From: PFJX01 sp964466195
GTDB taxonomy: Bacteria; Pseudomonadota; Gammaproteobacteria; Burkholderiales; Thiobacillaceae
Length of the DNA stretch: 64,000 nucleotides
NCBI GenBank assembly: GCA_964466195.1
Contig: CAYXMQ010000001.1
Location: 186,001-250,000, forward strand
Direction of reading: 5' to 3'
Under the pieces are notes generated by a model. It saw only the letters and a program-made list of their open reading frames with translations, was not told the origin of the DNA and ran no database searches. Both the position numbers and the translations under genes were made by a program. The stretch's first letter is position 1, and every line of letters starts with the position of its first letter. This document shows, piece by piece, positions 8,688 through 18,420 of the stretch.

Positions 8688-9569
8688 ATGAGCGACGCCA
8701 TCCTGCTGGCCACCGACCTGGACCGCACGCTGCTGCCGAATGGCGCCCAGCCGGAGTCCGCCTCGGCGCGGCCGCGCTTTCGCCGGCTGGCCGCGCGGCC
8801 CGAGATCCGGCTGGTATATGTGACCGGCCGGCATCGGGAACTGGTCGAGGCGGCCATCGCCGACTACGCCTTGCCGCGGCCCGACATGGTCATCGCCGAC
8901 GTCGGCAGCAGCGTCTATGAAATCGGCGCCGACGACTGGCGCCCGAGCCAGGGCTGGCAGCAGGTGCTGGCCGCAGACTGGGGCGACGGCGGCTACGCCG
9001 AACTGGCCGCCGCGCTGGCGGACATGCCCGATCTGCGCGTGCAGGAGGCGGCCAAGCAGGCCGCGTTCAAACTGAGCTATTACGCCGAGGCGCTGGCAGA
9101 TCCGTCCGACCTGCTGGCGCGGGTGCGCGCGCGGCTGGTTGCCGTCGGCGCCCGATTCAAGCTGATCTACAGCGTCGATGAAACCACGGCCAGCGGCCTG
9201 CTCGATGTCTTGCCCGCCGCCGCCGGCAAGCTGCAGGCCCTGGAATACCTGCGCACGCAACTGGACATTCCGCTCAGTCGCACGGTCTTTGCCGGCGACA
9301 GCGGCAATGACATGGAGGTATTGGCCAGCCGCATCCCCTCGGTGCTGGTCGCCAATGCGCAGGACACGGTCCGGGCCGAGGCCGTCGCCTTGGCGCGCGG
9401 CCGCGAGCTGTATCTCGCCGGCGGCGGACTGCTCGGCATGAATGGCAATTACAGCGCCGGCATTCTCGAAGGTGTCGTGCATTTCATCCCTGCAACCCGG
9501 GCCTGGCTGGCCTTGCCGGAGGACGCAGCGGACGGGGCTGACATTTCGCGCCTTGCCGAGCCGGGCTGA
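8688..9569 (+). CDS. Sucrose-6-phosphate phosphatase-like HAD hydrolase
   Basis: A 293-residue HAD-superfamily protein of the sucrose-phosphatase (SPP) type. The nucleophile motif DLDRT (Asp10, Asp12), the motif II region VYVTGR, and the metal-binding GDSGND are all intact, so unlike its neighbours it looks able to work. SPP dephosphorylates sucrose 6-phosphate, the final step of sucrose synthesis. It follows the synthase remnant with no gap (TGA then ATG) and is followed 19 bp later by the damaged amylosucrase. With no synthase visible here, its substrate supply is doubtful unless a second synthase exists elsewhere. Confidence 0.85.
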   Translation: MSDAILLATDLDRTLLPNGAQPESASARPRFRRLAARPEIRLVYVTGRHRELVEAAIADYALPRPDMVIADVGSSVYEIGADDWRPSQGWQQVLAADWGDGGYAELAAALADMPDLRVQEAAKQAAFKLSYYAEALADPSDLLARVRARLVAVGARFKLIYSVDETTASGLLDVLPAAAGKLQALEYLRTQLDIPLSRTVFAGDSGNDMEVLASRIPSVLVANAQDTVRAEAVALARGRELYLAGGGLLGMNGNYSAGILEGVVHFIPATRAWLALPEDAADGADISRLAEPG

Positions 9570-9588
9570 GCGACGAGCGAGCGAATAC

Positions 9589-11049
9589 ATGTACGAACAA
9601 GTTTCCCATTCCCTGTTGAATGAAATCCTGCACGAGCTGAAACCCGAGATCGGGAATTTGCGGCTGCGGCATTTCTATACCCGGCTCGGGGCCAACTTTT
9701 ATGCCATCCACACGCTGTTCAAACTGCTTTATGGCGAGCGCGCCGACGTCAAGCAGCAGATGGTCAGCCTGGTCGAGACGCTGGCTCAGCGCTATATCGA
9801 ACGCGTCCCGGCGCTGCGCAAGTCGGACCTGGCGCGGGAGAAGGACTACAACTGGTTTCTCAGCCAGAAATGGGTCGGCATGGCGCTGTACTGCGACCGC
9901 TTCGCCGACGATTTGAAAGGCTTGCGCGCGAATCTGCCCTATCTGCAGGATTTGGGCGTCAACCTGCTGCACGTCATGCCGCTGCTCGATTGCCCGCCCG
10001 ACAACAGCGACGGCGGCTATGCGGTGCGCGACTTCTATCGCATCGACCCGCGTTTCGGGCGCAACGAGGATGTCGTCGAGCTGGCCGCGACGCTGAAGAA
10101 GCGCGACATGCTGCTGGCCCTCGACGTCGTCGTCAACCACACCTCGAACGAGCACGAATGGGCGCGGCGTGCGCGCCAGGGCGACAAGAAATACCAGGAT
10201 TACTACTACGTCTTCGATGACCGCGAGACGCCGGACATCTACGAGGAAACCCTGCCGGAAATCTTTCCGGAAACTGCACCCGGCAACTTCACCTGGGATG
10301 CGGAAATGGGCAAATGGGTGATGACCGTGTTCAACACCTACCAGTGGGATCTGAACTACCGTAATCCGGCCGTGCTGATCGAAATGAGTTCGATCTCGCG
10401 CGGCCTGCCGTTCGGCGAGAACCCGAAGACCGGCGATGCGCGCATCTCCGGTTCGCTGGCCTCGCTGGTCGGCCTGGAAACCGCGCTGGAAAGCGGCGAT
10501 GCCGCCGCCATCGACGCCGCCATCAAGACCATCGTGCTGCTGCACAGCGTGATCCTGTCGTTCGGCGGCATTCCCTTGCTCTATTACGGCGACGCGGTCG
10601 GTACGCTGAACAGTCTGGAATATCTCGCCGACCCCGCCAAGGCCGACGACAACCGCTGGATGAACCGTTCCAATTTCAATTGGAGCAAGGCGGAAAGGCG
10701 CCACCAGAACGGCACCGTCGAGCAGCGCATCTTCAGCGCGCTGAAAAAAATGATCGCGCTGCGCAAGGAGATCAGCGCGTTCGCGGATTTCGACAACCGC
10801 CAGTTGCTGGCCGTGGACAACCCGAACCTGCTGGTGTTTTCGCGCAACGAGCCGCAAAACAGCCGCAACCGCGTGCTGGTGCTGGTCAACTTCAACGACG
10901 CGGCGCAGACGCTTTCGGCCGGAGCGTTGCGGCCATACGGTTTCTTCCTGGCGGACGGCATGAAGGATGTCTGTTCCGGCGAGCGCGTCGAACCGACCGC
11001 CGACCGCCTCGTGCTGCCGCCGCTGGCATGCCTGTGGTTGGTCGACTGA
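9589..11049 (+). pseudogene. Amylosucrase with an internal in-frame deletion of the catalytic barrel
   Basis: GH13 amylosucrase makes an alpha-glucan from sucrose or cleaves sucrose. The N-terminal helical domain and first half of the barrel are present (QKWVGMALYCDRF, LLDCPPDNSDGGYAV, DVVVNHTSNEHEW, YQWDLNYRNPAVLIEM). The sequence then jumps near 10387-10401 to RGLPFGENPKTGDARISG and continues to the C-terminal domain. The missing piece, about 155-165 residues by comparison with the usual length of roughly 640, holds the catalytic Asp (RxDAV), the acid/base Glu and the HDD motif. The 486-codon frame stays open, so a protein could be made, but it cannot have GH13 activity. ATG at 9589; the Shine-Dalgarno is weak. 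Confidence 0.85.
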
Positions 11050-11058
11050 GATCGATCG

Positions 11059-11078
11059 ACTGAGCCTGCGCAACAGAC
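11059..11078 (+). repeat. 20-bp exact repeat, copy 1 (other copy at 61842-61861)
   Basis: The 20 bases ACTGAGCCTGCGCAACAGAC here, just after the amylosucrase stop, recur exactly after the ompA-like gene at 61842-61861. The preceding bases also show a short duplication (CGACTGAG twice, 14 bp apart). The meaning is unknown; both copies lie at gene 3' ends. Confidence 0.7.
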
Positions 11079-11126
11079 CGGCGCCGCCGGCCTGACTTAC
11101 ATCATGACAAGAGAAAAGGGATGCAC

Positions 11127-12074
11127 ATGGATCTGACCGCGATGCTGATCAATCAATTGGTCGATTTGCGCGACCTGACGTAAATACTGCTGCGCATTGG
11201 CGTCATTCTGGCCATCGCCTGGGGCATGCTGTGGCTGTCGCGCAAGCTGATTCCGATGCTGCGCATCCAGTTGCAGAGGCAGACCGACGATTCCGGGCAA
11301 CTCAAGCGTCTGGAAACCCTGGGCCGGCTGTTCCGCTATACCGCCGCGGTGATCATCACGCTGATCACCGGCATGCTGGTGCTGTCCGAGCTCGGCATCT
11401 CGATCGCCCCCATCCTGGCCTCGGCCGGCGTCGTCGGCCTCGCCATCGGTTTCGGCGCGCAGAGCCTGGTCAAGGATTACTTCACCGGCCTGTTTCTGCT
11501 GTTGGAAAACCAGCTGCATCAGGGCGACGTGGTGCAAGTGGCCGGCCTGGGCGGTCTGGTGGAGGAAGTCACGTTGCGCTACATCCGTCTGCGCGACTAT
11601 GAGGGCACCGTGCATTACATCCCCAACGGCGCCGTCACCACCGTCTCGAACCGCAGCCGCGGCTATGCCTATGCCTTGCTCGACATCGGCGTCGCCTACC
11701 GCGAGGACGTCGAACAGGTGTTTCAGGTGATCCGTTCGGTCGCGGCCGAGATGCGCGCCGACGCGAGCCTCGGTCCGCTGATCATGGAAGATCTCGATCT
11801 GGCCGGCGTCGATGCCTGGGCCGATTCGGCGGTGACGATCCGTTTCCGCATCAAGGTGCAACCGCTGCAGCAATGGACCGTAAAGCGCGAATTCCTGCTG
11901 CGCCTGAAAAAGGAATTCGACCGCCTCGGCATCGAAATCCCGTTCCCTCATCTCACGCTCTATGCCGGCCAGGCCAAGGACGGCAGTGCGCCGCCGCTGC
12001 ATGTGCTGAACCAGAATGGAACGTCTGCGGCCGGCGCGCTTTCGAAAACTGAAGGAGTCCTGAATGACCGGTAA
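11127..12074 (+). pseudogene. Short MscS-family channel gene with a premature TAA
   Basis: ATG 11127 behind a purine-rich GAGAAAAGGG opens a frame that reads 18 codons and meets TAA at 11181-11183. The same frame then continues without interruption to 12074 with clear MscS sequence: transmembrane helix, SAGVVGLAIGFGAQSLVKDYFTG pore helix, EVTLRYIRLRDYEG, IPNGAVTTVSNRSR and IPFPHLTLYA. The stop falls within the N-terminal segment before the first full membrane helix. Re-initiation at ATG 11226 could give a shortened protein. The type resembles the small YkuT/MscS channels rather than the longer copies at 3293 and 13225. It overlaps the next gene by 11 bp. Confidence 0.8.
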
Positions 12075-13134
12075 AACACTGGCCTTGATCCTGCTGGCCC
12101 TGCTCGCCGCCGGCTGCAGCTATCACGGCCCCGATGCCTTGCGCATGACCCGGCCGGAATACAACGTCGTCATCCAGCAGACCAATGAACAGGAACTGCA
12201 GCTCAATCTGGTCCGCCTCAAATACCGCGATACGCCGTATTTCCTGAGCGTGGAGAAAGTGGTTTCCAGCCTGGAATTCAGCCGCGGCCTGTCCACCAGC
12301 GCCGTGTTGCCGGAGGGCGGCTCGAATATTATGGGGTTTGAAGGCGCCGTCGCCTTCGTGGAAAAGCCGACATTGTTCTAGGCGCCGCTGGAGGGCGAAA
12401 AGTTTGTCCGCCAGATGATGACGCCGCAGTCGCTCGATACGTTGATTCTGCTGGCCAATTCCGGCTGGTCGGTGGAACGGGTGTTCGCGGTCACGTTGCA
12501 GGCGATGAACGGGATCAAGAACGCGCCGACCGCATCGGGTCCGACGCCTGCGCGGAAGCCCGAATACCGTGAATTCCGCGCCGCGCTCAAACATCTGCGT
12601 GCGTTGCAAGTGCGCAAGCTGGTCGAATTGGGCCGCGCGCCGGACGGGAACGGCCTGGCGCTGCGTTTTGCACCGGCTGCGGCGAATGATGCCGATGCGC
12701 ACGCGTTCAAACGCATGTTGGGTCTGGATGCCGGCCGCGACCATTACCGCCTGGTGCCCGAGCTGGGCGGCAGCGGCGGCGACAGCATCACGATCGCGAC
12801 GCGTTCGCTGATCGCCACGATGAATTACCTGTCGCAAGGCGTCGAGCCGCCGCCGCTCGATCTGGCCGCCGGGCGGGTCACCCGCACGCTGGATAACGGC
12901 GGCGAGGCGTTCGACTGGCAACACATGCTGGCCGGGATATTCCGCGTTCACCCGAGCGCCGCGCCGCCGGAAAATGCCGCCGTGGCGATTCATTATCGAA
13001 ACGCCTGGTTCCAGATTCTCGACAACGACCTGGACAGCAAGACCACGTTTTCGCTGCTTGCGCAGTTGCTGGCGCTGCAGGGCGGCCTGGCGCCGGGACA
13101 AGGCGCCAACATCAGCTACGCGATCAGCCGCTGA
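12064..13134 (+). pseudogene. Outer-membrane-type lipoprotein of unknown function with an internal TAG
   Basis: ATG 12064 gives a lipoprotein signal peptide (LALILLALLAAGCSYHG; lipobox LAAGC) and 105 residues, ending at TAG 12379-12381. The same frame continues at once (APLEGEKFVRQMM...) to TGA at 13132-13134 with the same composition and no gap, so one TAC/TAT tyrosine codon has probably become TAG. The full protein would be about 356 residues. I do not know its function. The start overlaps the broken MscS gene, which suggests the two were translationally coupled and have decayed together. Confidence 0.75.
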
Positions 13135-13166
13135 AACCCGTGCACCGGGCCGGCGGGGTAGCCGCT

Positions 13167-13196
13167 TTGCCGGGCCGGCGCGATTTCCGGTATGTT
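13167..13196 (+). promoter_or_regulatory. Possible sigma70 promoter of the intact mscS gene
   Basis: TTGCCG (13167-13172) and TATGTT (13191-13196) are separated by 18 bp and lie 28 bp before the ATG of the MscS gene at 13225. This would let the intact channel gene be expressed independently of the decayed genes upstream. The match is moderate and unsupported by other evidence. Confidence 0.28.
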
Positions 13197-13224
13197 GCGG
13201 ACACCTGATTCCGCGTAAACGACC

Positions 13225-14529
13225 ATGCCTTTCTCCCTGCCCTACGAAATCCAGGCGCTGTTCGTCGGCGCGCAAGAACTGATCCAGACGCCGGCGTTCT
13301 GGTCGCAGATCGGCGTGCTGATTCTGGCGGCGTCGGGGGCCGTCATGGTGCACCTGACGCTCAGCCAGAGTCTGGTCGCACGTTCGGAGCAGAGCTCGGA
13401 ATTCACCATGCGGCGTCTGGCGCTGAAGACGCTGCAGCGCATCCTGTTTCCGATCAGCATGCTGCTCGGCGTCATGGCCGGCCGCGCACTGATGGCGCAC
13501 TGGGAGAGGCCGGTGAACATGCTCGATCTGGCCATGCCCCTGCTGACCTCGATGGCCGCGATCCGCATCGTCGTCTATTTCCTGCGCAAGTCGTTTCGTC
13601 CCAGCCCGGCCGTCAAGGCCTGGGAGAATCTGATCGCCAGCTCGATCTGGATCATCGTCGCGCTGCATCTGCTGGGTTGGCTGCCGGCCGTGCTGGAAGG
13701 ACTCGACGCGATGGCCGTGCAGGTCGGCACGCACCGATTCTCGGTGCTCGCGGCGGGTCAGTTGATTCTGGCCGTGGCTCTGCTCTGGGTGCTGGCGCTG
13801 TGGCTGTCGGCATTGATCGAGAACCGCGTCAGCCAGACCCAGTACGTCAACGCCAGCATGCGGGTGGCCCTGGTCAAGCTGAGCAAGTTCGTACTGCTGG
13901 TGCTGGCTTTTCTACTGGCGTTGAACATGGCGGGCATCGACCTCACCGCGCTGACCGTATTCGGCGGCGCCCTCGGGGTCGGCCTGGGCTTTGGCCTGCA
14001 ACGCATCGCCAGCAACTTCATCAGCGGCTTCATCGTGCTGTTCGACCGTTCCATCCGCCCCGGCGACGTCATCACCATCGACAACACCTTCGGCTGGGTG
14101 CAGGAGCTGCATGCCCGCTATGTCGTCGTGCGCGACCGCGACGGCGTCGAGCGGCTGATTCCGAATGAGACGCTGATTACCACCGAAGTCATCAACTGGA
14201 GTTACAGCGACCGCAACGTGCGCCTGAAGATCCCGGTCTCGATCAGCTACGCCAATGACCCGGAACAAGCCATGGCGCTGATGCGCGAAGCCGCCGGCGC
14301 GAATGCCCGCGTGCTTGCCGATCCGCCGCCGGCGGTCCGCCTGCTGGCCTTCGGCGACAACGGCATCGAACTGGAATTGCGGGTCTGGATTCAAGATCCC
14401 GAGGACGGCCTGGCCAACGTCCGCTCCGATGTCAATCTGGCGATCTGGCGCGCCTTCAAGGCCGCCGGCATCGTGATTCCCTTTCCTCAGCGCGACCTGC
14501 ATATCGTCAGCGGGCTGCCACAGGCCTGA
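13225..14529 (+). CDS. MscS-family mechanosensitive channel
   Basis: A 434-residue channel, intact from the ATG at 13225. It has five to six N-terminal hydrophobic segments, the pore-lining helix GGALGVGLGFGLQRIASNFISGF, the beta domain GDVITIDNTFGWVQELHARYVVVRDRDGVERLIPNE, and a C-terminal domain ending IVIPFPQRDLHI. Overall layout and many motifs match the copy at 3293-4567, so the two are paralogues of one long MscS subgroup. MscS channels act as osmotic safety valves in the inner membrane. It directly follows two decayed genes but shows no lesion itself. Confidence 0.92.
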   Translation: MPFSLPYEIQALFVGAQELIQTPAFWSQIGVLILAASGAVMVHLTLSQSLVARSEQSSEFTMRRLALKTLQRILFPISMLLGVMAGRALMAHWERPVNMLDLAMPLLTSMAAIRIVVYFLRKSFRPSPAVKAWENLIASSIWIIVALHLLGWLPAVLEGLDAMAVQVGTHRFSVLAAGQLILAVALLWVLALWLSALIENRVSQTQYVNASMRVALVKLSKFVLLVLAFLLALNMAGIDLTALTVFGGALGVGLGFGLQRIASNFISGFIVLFDRSIRPGDVITIDNTFGWVQELHARYVVVRDRDGVERLIPNETLITTEVINWSYSDRNVRLKIPVSISYANDPEQAMALMREAAGANARVLADPPPAVRLLAFGDNGIELELRVWIQDPEDGLANVRSDVNLAIWRAFKAAGIVIPFPQRDLHIVSGLPQA

Positions 14530-14618
14530 GGCGGACGCAACCGGTTTACCGATGCCTTCCCGGATGCCACCATGCGCGCCCTTGCCGGTGGCGTATCGGT
14601 ATTGACGGAGGAAGTGGA

Positions 14619-15701
14619 ATGCTTGGATTCGCTTTAGGCCTTGTCGCCCTGGTGCTCGGGGCGGAACTGCTGGTGCGCGGCGCTTCGAAACTGGCGCTGT
14701 CCTTCGGCATCTCGCCGCTGGTGGTCGGCCTGACCGTGGTTGCCTTCGGCACCAGCGCGCCGGAAATGGCGGTGTCGGTGCAATCGGCCTGGTCCGGCCA
14801 GGTCGATATCGCGCTCGGCAATGTGGTCGGCAGCAATATTTTCAACGTGCTGTTCATCCTCGGCGTATCGGCGCTGATCGTGCCCTTGGTGGTGCATCAG
14901 CAGATCATTCGCCAGGAAGTGCCGGTGATGGTCGGGGCGTCCCTGCTGCTCTGGGCGCTGGCCGCCGACGGCGGCATCAGTCGCTGGGAGGGCATGCTGC
15001 TGGCGAGTCTGATTGTCGGTTACACCTTCATCATCATTCGCCAGAGCCGCCGCGAGACGGCCGCCATCCGGGCCGAATATGACGAGGCGTTCGATGGCGG
15101 GGCAAATGGCTGGGATGCGCACTGGGGCGTTCAAATTTTGCTGATCCTGGCCGGTCTCGCCCTGCTGGTGCTGGGCGCGAACTGGCTGGTGGAAGCGGCG
15201 GTCGCATTCGCCAAATACCTGGGCGTCAGCGAGCTGATCATCGGCCTGACCATCGTCGCCGCCGGCACCTCGCTGCCCGAGGTAGCTACCTCTATCCTGG
15301 CCGCCATTCGCGGCGAACGCGACATCGCCGTCGGCAATGTGGTCGGCAGCAACATCTTCAACATCCTGTGCGTGCTGGGCATTTCCGCCAGCGTCGCACC
15401 CAGTGATCTGATCGTCGCCCCGGCCATGCTGGCGTTCGATCTGCCGGTCATGGTCGCGGCGGCGGTGGTCTGTTTACCGATCTTCTTCAGCGGCAACCTG
15501 GTCAACCGTTTTGAAGGCGTGCTGTTTCTGGTCCTTTACGCGGCCTATACGCTGTACCTGTTCCTGTACGCCAGCAGCCATGCCCTGCTCGACAGCTACA
15601 GCCTGGTGATGGGCAGTTTTGTGCTGCCTATGCTGACGCTCGCCGTGCTGATGCTGGCCTGGCAGCACTGGCACAGCGGCGGCTCGGGCCGCGGCGGCTG
15701 A
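14619..15701 (+). CDS. Calcium/sodium antiporter of the CaCA superfamily (YrbG-like)
   Basis: A 360-residue membrane protein with the two inverted alpha-repeats of Na+/Ca2+ exchangers: VVAFGTSAPEMAVSVQSA with GNVVGSNIFNVLFILG in the first half, and IVAAGTSLPEVATSILAAIRGERDIAVGNVVGSNIFNILCVLG in the second. These GTS-P-E and GNVVGSN motifs form the ion pathway. Ten or so hydrophobic segments are visible. It probably exports Ca2+ in exchange for Na+ or H+. It is convergent with the P-type ATPase gene (16 bp between stops) and has a shorter relative at 18421-19377 beyond that ATPase. Confidence 0.9.
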   Translation: MLGFALGLVALVLGAELLVRGASKLALSFGISPLVVGLTVVAFGTSAPEMAVSVQSAWSGQVDIALGNVVGSNIFNVLFILGVSALIVPLVVHQQIIRQEVPVMVGASLLLWALAADGGISRWEGMLLASLIVGYTFIIIRQSRRETAAIRAEYDEAFDGGANGWDAHWGVQILLILAGLALLVLGANWLVEAAVAFAKYLGVSELIIGLTIVAAGTSLPEVATSILAAIRGERDIAVGNVVGSNIFNILCVLGISASVAPSDLIVAPAMLAFDLPVMVAAAVVCLPIFFSGNLVNRFEGVLFLVLYAAYTLYLFLYASSHALLDSYSLVMGSFVLPMLTLAVLMLAWQHWHSGGSGRGG

Positions 15702-15717
15702 ACGCCAGGGCGCAAGC

Positions 15718-18408
15718 TCAACGCGCCAGCATGCGGGCGGTCAGCTTGCGCAGTTCATCCAGCAACAACACGCTCGACGCGAGCGCGATGGACAGGCCCC
15801 AGTCGCGCAGCGTCAGGTCGGCGGTGTCGAAGATCGCCTGCGCCGGCCCCCAATGCACCACCACGACCTGCAGGCCGACCACCGCCAGCAGCGCCAGCCA
15901 GAGCTTGCCGTTGCTGAAGAACAGCCGGTTGAAGGCGCTGCCGTGTTCGGCGCGGGCATTGAAGATGTTGAAGAACTGGAACAGCACGAAGGTGGTGAAG
16001 GCCAGGGTCATCGCATAAGTCTGGTCGCCGCCGGGGTGGCCTTGATTCACTCCCCAGGCGTAGGCGGCCAGCGTGCCGGCGGCCATGATCGCGCCGGAGA
16101 ACGCGACCTTGGACAGCCGTCGCCCGGTCAAAATGGTCGCATCGGCGGGGCGCGGCGTGGCCTGCATGATGCCCGCGCGCGCGGGTTCGACGCCCAGCGT
16201 CATCGCCGGCGGACCGTCCATGATGATGTTGACCCACAAAATCTGGATGGCGGTGAACGGCGTCGGAAAACCGAACAGCGGTGCGCCCAGCACGGTCAGG
16301 ATGGCGCCGATATTGGTGGACAGCTGGAAGCGCACGAACTTGACGATGTTGTCGTAGATCGTGCGCCCTTCCTTGACCGCGCCGACGATGCTGGCGAAAT
16401 TGTCGTCGGTCAGCACTACGCTGGCGGCTTCCTTGGTGACTTCCGTGCCGGTGATGCCCATGGCGACGCCGATGTCGGCGATCTTCAATGCCGGTGCGTC
16501 GTTGACGCCGTCGCCGGTCATCGCCACGACATGGCCGCGCGCTTGCAGGGCTTCGACGATGCGCATCTTGTGTTCCGGTGCGACGCGGGCGAATACGGCG
16601 CTGCGCTCGACCAGATCCCGCGTCTGCTCGGCGTCCAGGCCTTCCAGTTCGGCGCCCTCATGCACTTCGCCGACCAGGCCCAGGTCGCGCGCGATGGCGC
16701 TGGCGGTGACACGGTGGTCGCCGGTGATCATCTTTACCGCGACGCCGGCGTTCTGGCAGACGCGGATCGCTTCCTTCGCTTCGGGCCGGGGCGGGTCGAT
16801 GATGCCGACCAGGCCGAGCAGGGTCAGGCCCTCGGCCCAGGCCATCAGGTCGCCGGCCGGGTCGAAATCCTGCGCCGGAATGCTGCGCCCGGCCACCGCC
16901 AGCACGCGCATGGCTTGTTCGGCCAGCGCGACGTTTTCGGCGGCGAACGCGGCGCGGGCGGCGGCGTCCAGCGCGGTCTCGCCGTCGCCGTCGTGATAGT
17001 GCGCGGCGCGCTCCAGCAGCACGTCGGGCGCGCCCTTGAGCCACATGTGCACGACGGCAGCGCCCGGCGTGTGGTCATAGTGGAAGGTGGCCATGAATTT
17101 GTGCGCCGAGTCGAACGGAATCTCGGCGATGCGCGGGCTGCGCTCGACCGCGGCGCCATGTTCGAGGCCGCCCTTGGCGGCCAGCGCCAGCAAGGCGCCC
17201 TCGGTCGGGTCGCCGATCAGCTCGCCGTCGCGGATGCGGGCGTCGGCGCACAGCGTGGCGGGCATCAGCAGCGGCCGCAAGTCCGGCGCCGGCAGATCGT
17301 CCTCGGCGGCGATCTCGCCAACGCCGGCATAGCCCTCGCCGCTGACGACAAAGCGTCGGCCGCGGAAAAACAGACGGCGGGCGGTCATCTGGTTGAGGGT
17401 CAGCGTGCCGGTCTTGTCCGAACAGATCACCGTGGTGCAGCCCAGCGTCTCCACCGCGGCCAGTTTCTTGACGATGGCATGGCGTTTGGCCATGCGGTGC
17501 ATGCCCAGCGCCAGCGTGACGGTGACCACCGCCGGCAGCCCCTCCGGAATCGCCGCCACGGCCAGCGCGATCGCGGTCATCGCGGTGCGCACCAGATCGT
17601 CGCCGCGCAGCAGGCCCATGGCGAAGATCAGGCTGACGACCACGCCGGCGATGGCCGCCAGCCGTTTGCCGAGCTGGTCGAGCTGGATCTGCAACGGCGT
17701 GGCGGACTCCGCCGTCGCAGCCAGCAGGCCGGCGATCTGGCCCATTTCGGAGTGCATGCCGGTGGCGGTGACGACGGCTTCGAGGCGGCCGCGGGTGACC
17801 ACGGTATTCATGAACACCATGCTGCTGCGTTCGGCCAGCACGGCATTCGCCGGCACCGCCGCCGGGGTCTTGGCGACGGCGTGCGATTCGCCGGTCAGCG
17901 CCGCTTCGGCCACTTCCGCGGCATGCGCGGCCAACACGCGCGCATCGGCGGGGATGCGGTCGCCGGCTTCCAGCAGCAAGATGTCGCCGGGCACCAGATC
18001 GACAGCTTGAATCAGCGCGCTATGGCCGTCGCGGCGCACGCGCGCGATCGGCGCCAGCATGTTCTTCAGCGCCGCCAGCGCCGCTTCGGCGCGGTGTTCC
18101 TGAAAGAAGCCGAGCAGCGCATTGACGAACACGACGACCGCAATGACCGCGGCATCCTTGATTTCGCCGACCGCACCGGCCAGCACTGCCGCGCCGATCA
18201 ACACGATGACTAGGAAATTGCGGAACTGGTCGAGAAACTTCAGCCAGACCGGACGCGGCGGCTTCTCCGCCAGCCGGTTGGGGCCGTGTGCGTCGAGCCG
18301 CGCGTTGGCCTCGGCGGCGGTCAAACCCTGCACCGGGTCGGTCTTCAAGTCGCGGCACACGCTTTCGGGCGCGGCGTGCCAGGGTTGGTTCGGGCTAGTG
18401 ACGGGCAT
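15718..18408 (-). CDS. Cation-transporting P-type ATPase, P2A (Ca2+-type)
   Basis: An 896-residue P-type ATPase. It has an N-terminal cation_ATPase_N segment, the actuator motif LTGES (171-175), the membrane motif PEGLP (288-292) typical of P2A Ca2+ pumps, the phosphorylation loop DKTGTLT (331-337), and the hinge TGDGVNDAPAL, followed by about six C-terminal membrane helices. It uses ATP to export a cation, most likely Ca2+ (a PMR1/SERCA-like pump). It lies 12 bp downstream of the CaCA exchanger at 18421 on the same strand, so a Ca2+ pump and a Ca2+ exchanger are probably co-expressed. Substrate assignment rests on family only. Confidence 0.9.
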   Translation of the reverse strand: MPVTSPNQPWHAAPESVCRDLKTDPVQGLTAAEANARLDAHGPNRLAEKPPRPVWLKFLDQFRNFLVIVLIGAAVLAGAVGEIKDAAVIAVVVFVNALLGFFQEHRAEAALAALKNMLAPIARVRRDGHSALIQAVDLVPGDILLLEAGDRIPADARVLAAHAAEVAEAALTGESHAVAKTPAAVPANAVLAERSSMVFMNTVVTRGRLEAVVTATGMHSEMGQIAGLLAATAESATPLQIQLDQLGKRLAAIAGVVVSLIFAMGLLRGDDLVRTAMTAIALAVAAIPEGLPAVVTVTLALGMHRMAKRHAIVKKLAAVETLGCTTVICSDKTGTLTLNQMTARRLFFRGRRFVVSGEGYAGVGEIAAEDDLPAPDLRPLLMPATLCADARIRDGELIGDPTEGALLALAAKGGLEHGAAVERSPRIAEIPFDSAHKFMATFHYDHTPGAAVVHMWLKGAPDVLLERAAHYHDGDGETALDAAARAAFAAENVALAEQAMRVLAVAGRSIPAQDFDPAGDLMAWAEGLTLLGLVGIIDPPRPEAKEAIRVCQNAGVAVKMITGDHRVTASAIARDLGLVGEVHEGAELEGLDAEQTRDLVERSAVFARVAPEHKMRIVEALQARGHVVAMTGDGVNDAPALKIADIGVAMGITGTEVTKEAASVVLTDDNFASIVGAVKEGRTIYDNIVKFVRFQLSTNIGAILTVLGAPLFGFPTPFTAIQILWVNIIMDGPPAMTLGVEPARAGIMQATPRPADATILTGRRLSKVAFSGAIMAAGTLAAYAWGVNQGHPGGDQTYAMTLAFTTFVLFQFFNIFNARAEHGSAFNRLFFSNGKLWLALLAVVGLQVVVVHWGPAQAIFDTADLTLRDWGLSIALASSVLLLDELRKLTARMLAR

Positions 18409-18420
18409 GACGGGGATTCC

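Noticed and set aside
12379..12381. Programmed readthrough or recoding at the internal TAG
   Set aside because: No recoding signal or structure is evident, and neighbouring genes show ordinary inactivating lesions, so a nonsense mutation is simpler.
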